Program-made: the position numbers and the translations under genes
Shown: positions 4,323-5,081 of the stretch, piece after piece
Numbering within the stretch: position 1 is the first letter of the stretch
Layout of the letters: every line of letters starts with the position of its first letter
The notes under the pieces: model-generated
The model's input: only the letters and a program-made list of their open reading frames with translations
Database searches by the model: none
What the model was told of the DNA's origin: nothing
Source of the DNA: Acidobacteriota bacterium
GTDB taxonomy: Bacteria; Acidobacteriota; Blastocatellia; Pyrinomonadales; Pyrinomonadaceae
DNA: 5,081 nucleotides
NCBI GenBank assembly: GCA_003222935.1
Contig: QHXL01000307.1
Location: forward strand, 14,161 to 19,241
Direction: 5' to 3'

Positions 4323-5081
4323 ATGCCGACTCCAAAAGACGCCGCCGCAGTAATTCTTTTACGCCAGAATACAGATTCCACTAATCCTGAAATTTACTGG
4401 GTGAAGCGCAGCGACAAACTGGCGTTTCTTGGGGGGTTCCATGCGTTTCCGGGCGGGCAGCTCGACGAAACGGACACGGAAGTGACAGTCCAAAACTCCC
4501 CCAACCCGGAAACGTCCGTCATGATCAGCGGAGCCGCCCGTGAGCTGTTTGAAGAACTCGGAGTACTGGCGGCCCGCGGCGCTAAACAGTTAACTAAAGG
4601 CCAGCGAGTTTCCCTACTGGACGACCTCGAGTCGGGTCGAATGTCGTGGCCCACGTTACTAGCGCACTATGAACTGTATCTCGACGCGGACGATTTCACG
4701 TTCGTTGGTCGCTGGGTTACTCCACCTTTTAGCCCCAAACGTTTCGACACCTGGTTTTTCCTGGTCACCTGTCCCGCAAAGCAGGAACCGAACGTAATCC
4801 CGGGCGAGCTTGCCTCCGGTGAATGGGTTAGTGCGGCCAATGGGTTCAGTCGTTGGCTGAACGCCGAAGCCTTCGCTGTTCCGCCCACGTTGCACGCGTT
4901 GAAAACTTTGTCGCATGGCCTAACCTCAGATCTCGTTGAAAGATTTCTCGCGACTCCGCAGGCTCAAGGACAAAGCGTCAGGCGAATCGAGTTTCGACCG
5001 AATTACATTTTCTTTCCGATTCGCACGCCCACAAGACCACCAGCCACACACACCAATTGCTATCTCGTCTACAACTCAAAA
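4323..5081 (+). CDS. NUDIX hydrolase, probably fused to a C-terminal MBL-fold domain (3' end outside window)
   Basis: The frame is open from the ATG at 4323 to the window end (253 codons, no stop). Residues 5-14 form a first beta strand (KDAAAVILLR), followed by LGGFHAFPGGQLDE (36-49) and AARELFEELGV (71-81). The latter matches the REUxEExGU core of the Nudix box (Arg73, Glu74, Glu77, Glu78, Gly80), which binds the metal. The usual Gx5Ex7 lead-in is interrupted: G45 lies 28 residues before Arg73 where 14 is normal. This recalls the NUDT19-type branch, whose Nudix box carries an insert, suggesting a nucleoside-diphosphate-linked substrate such as a CoA derivative, but that is inference. After the NUDIX domain (to about 220), PIRTPTRPPATHTNCYLV resembles the first strand of LACTB2-like metallo-beta-lactamase domains. 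The start is fixed by an upstream in-frame TGA (4302-4304); no ribosome binding site is seen. Confidence 0.85.
   Translation, partial: MPTPKDAAAVILLRQNTDSTNPEIYWVKRSDKLAFLGGFHAFPGGQLDETDTEVTVQNSPNPETSVMISGAARELFEELGVLAARGAKQLTKGQRVSLLDDLESGRMSWPTLLAHYELYLDADDFTFVGRWVTPPFSPKRFDTWFFLVTCPAKQEPNVIPGELASGEWVSAANGFSRWLNAEAFAVPPTLHALKTLSHGLTSDLVERFLATPQAQGQSVRRIEFRPNYIFFPIRTPTRPPATHTNCYLVYNSK

Noticed and set aside
4394..4916. Minus-strand open frames inside the NUDIX gene
   Set aside because: The plus-strand frame encodes a clear NUDIX core and stays open through the window; the opposing frames are shadows.

Overview
The window (about 50% GC, gene-dense, short intergenic gaps) reads as a chromosomal stretch of a free-living Gram-negative-type bacterium. 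My best guess is an Acidobacteriota lineage, possibly Blastocatellia-like. This rests on remembered impressions (heptad-type intergenic repeats, a NUDIX gene running into a metallo-beta-lactamase-like domain, a DsbA + VKOR oxidative folding pair) and not on any search, so it is tentative. I see no phage, IS, CRISPR or tRNA signature.

Layout. At the left edge a minus-strand gene (1-343, cut by the window) encodes a DUF4870/Tic20-like membrane protein. It is divergent from a plus-strand run that starts with purS (512-757) and purQ (887-1588), two subunits of the PurSQL-type formylglycinamide ribonucleotide amidotransferase. purL is not in the window. Right after purQ come a membrane-anchored DsbA-like thioredoxin-fold protein with a CPPC active site (1606-2301) and, overlapping it by ATGA, a VKOR-family membrane oxidase (2298-2765). 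Together these two make a plausible disulfide-forming system: VKOR passes electrons from the DsbA-like protein to quinone. A short stem plus T-run over the VKOR stop codon probably ends this unit.

A 276-bp gene-free stretch (2766-3041) holds several perfect hairpins arranged as two copies of one module. Then come an unrecognised 142-aa soluble protein (3042-3470), a cytosolic sulfite-oxidase-fold molybdopterin enzyme of the YuiH type (3559-4239), and a NUDIX protein (4323 to the window end) whose last visible residues look like the start of an MBL-fold domain.

The most unusual aspect is between the genes. Four of the gaps (758-886, 2766-3041, 3471-3558, 4240-4322) each carry a different inverted-repeat element: two are built from 7-bp units in opposed arms, one is a two-copy multi-hairpin module, and one is a 27-bp inverted repeat whose arms are themselves palindromic. 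Several abut start codons that lack a Shine-Dalgarno sequence. The genes themselves mostly fall into known families; I did not find a clearly new multi-gene system.
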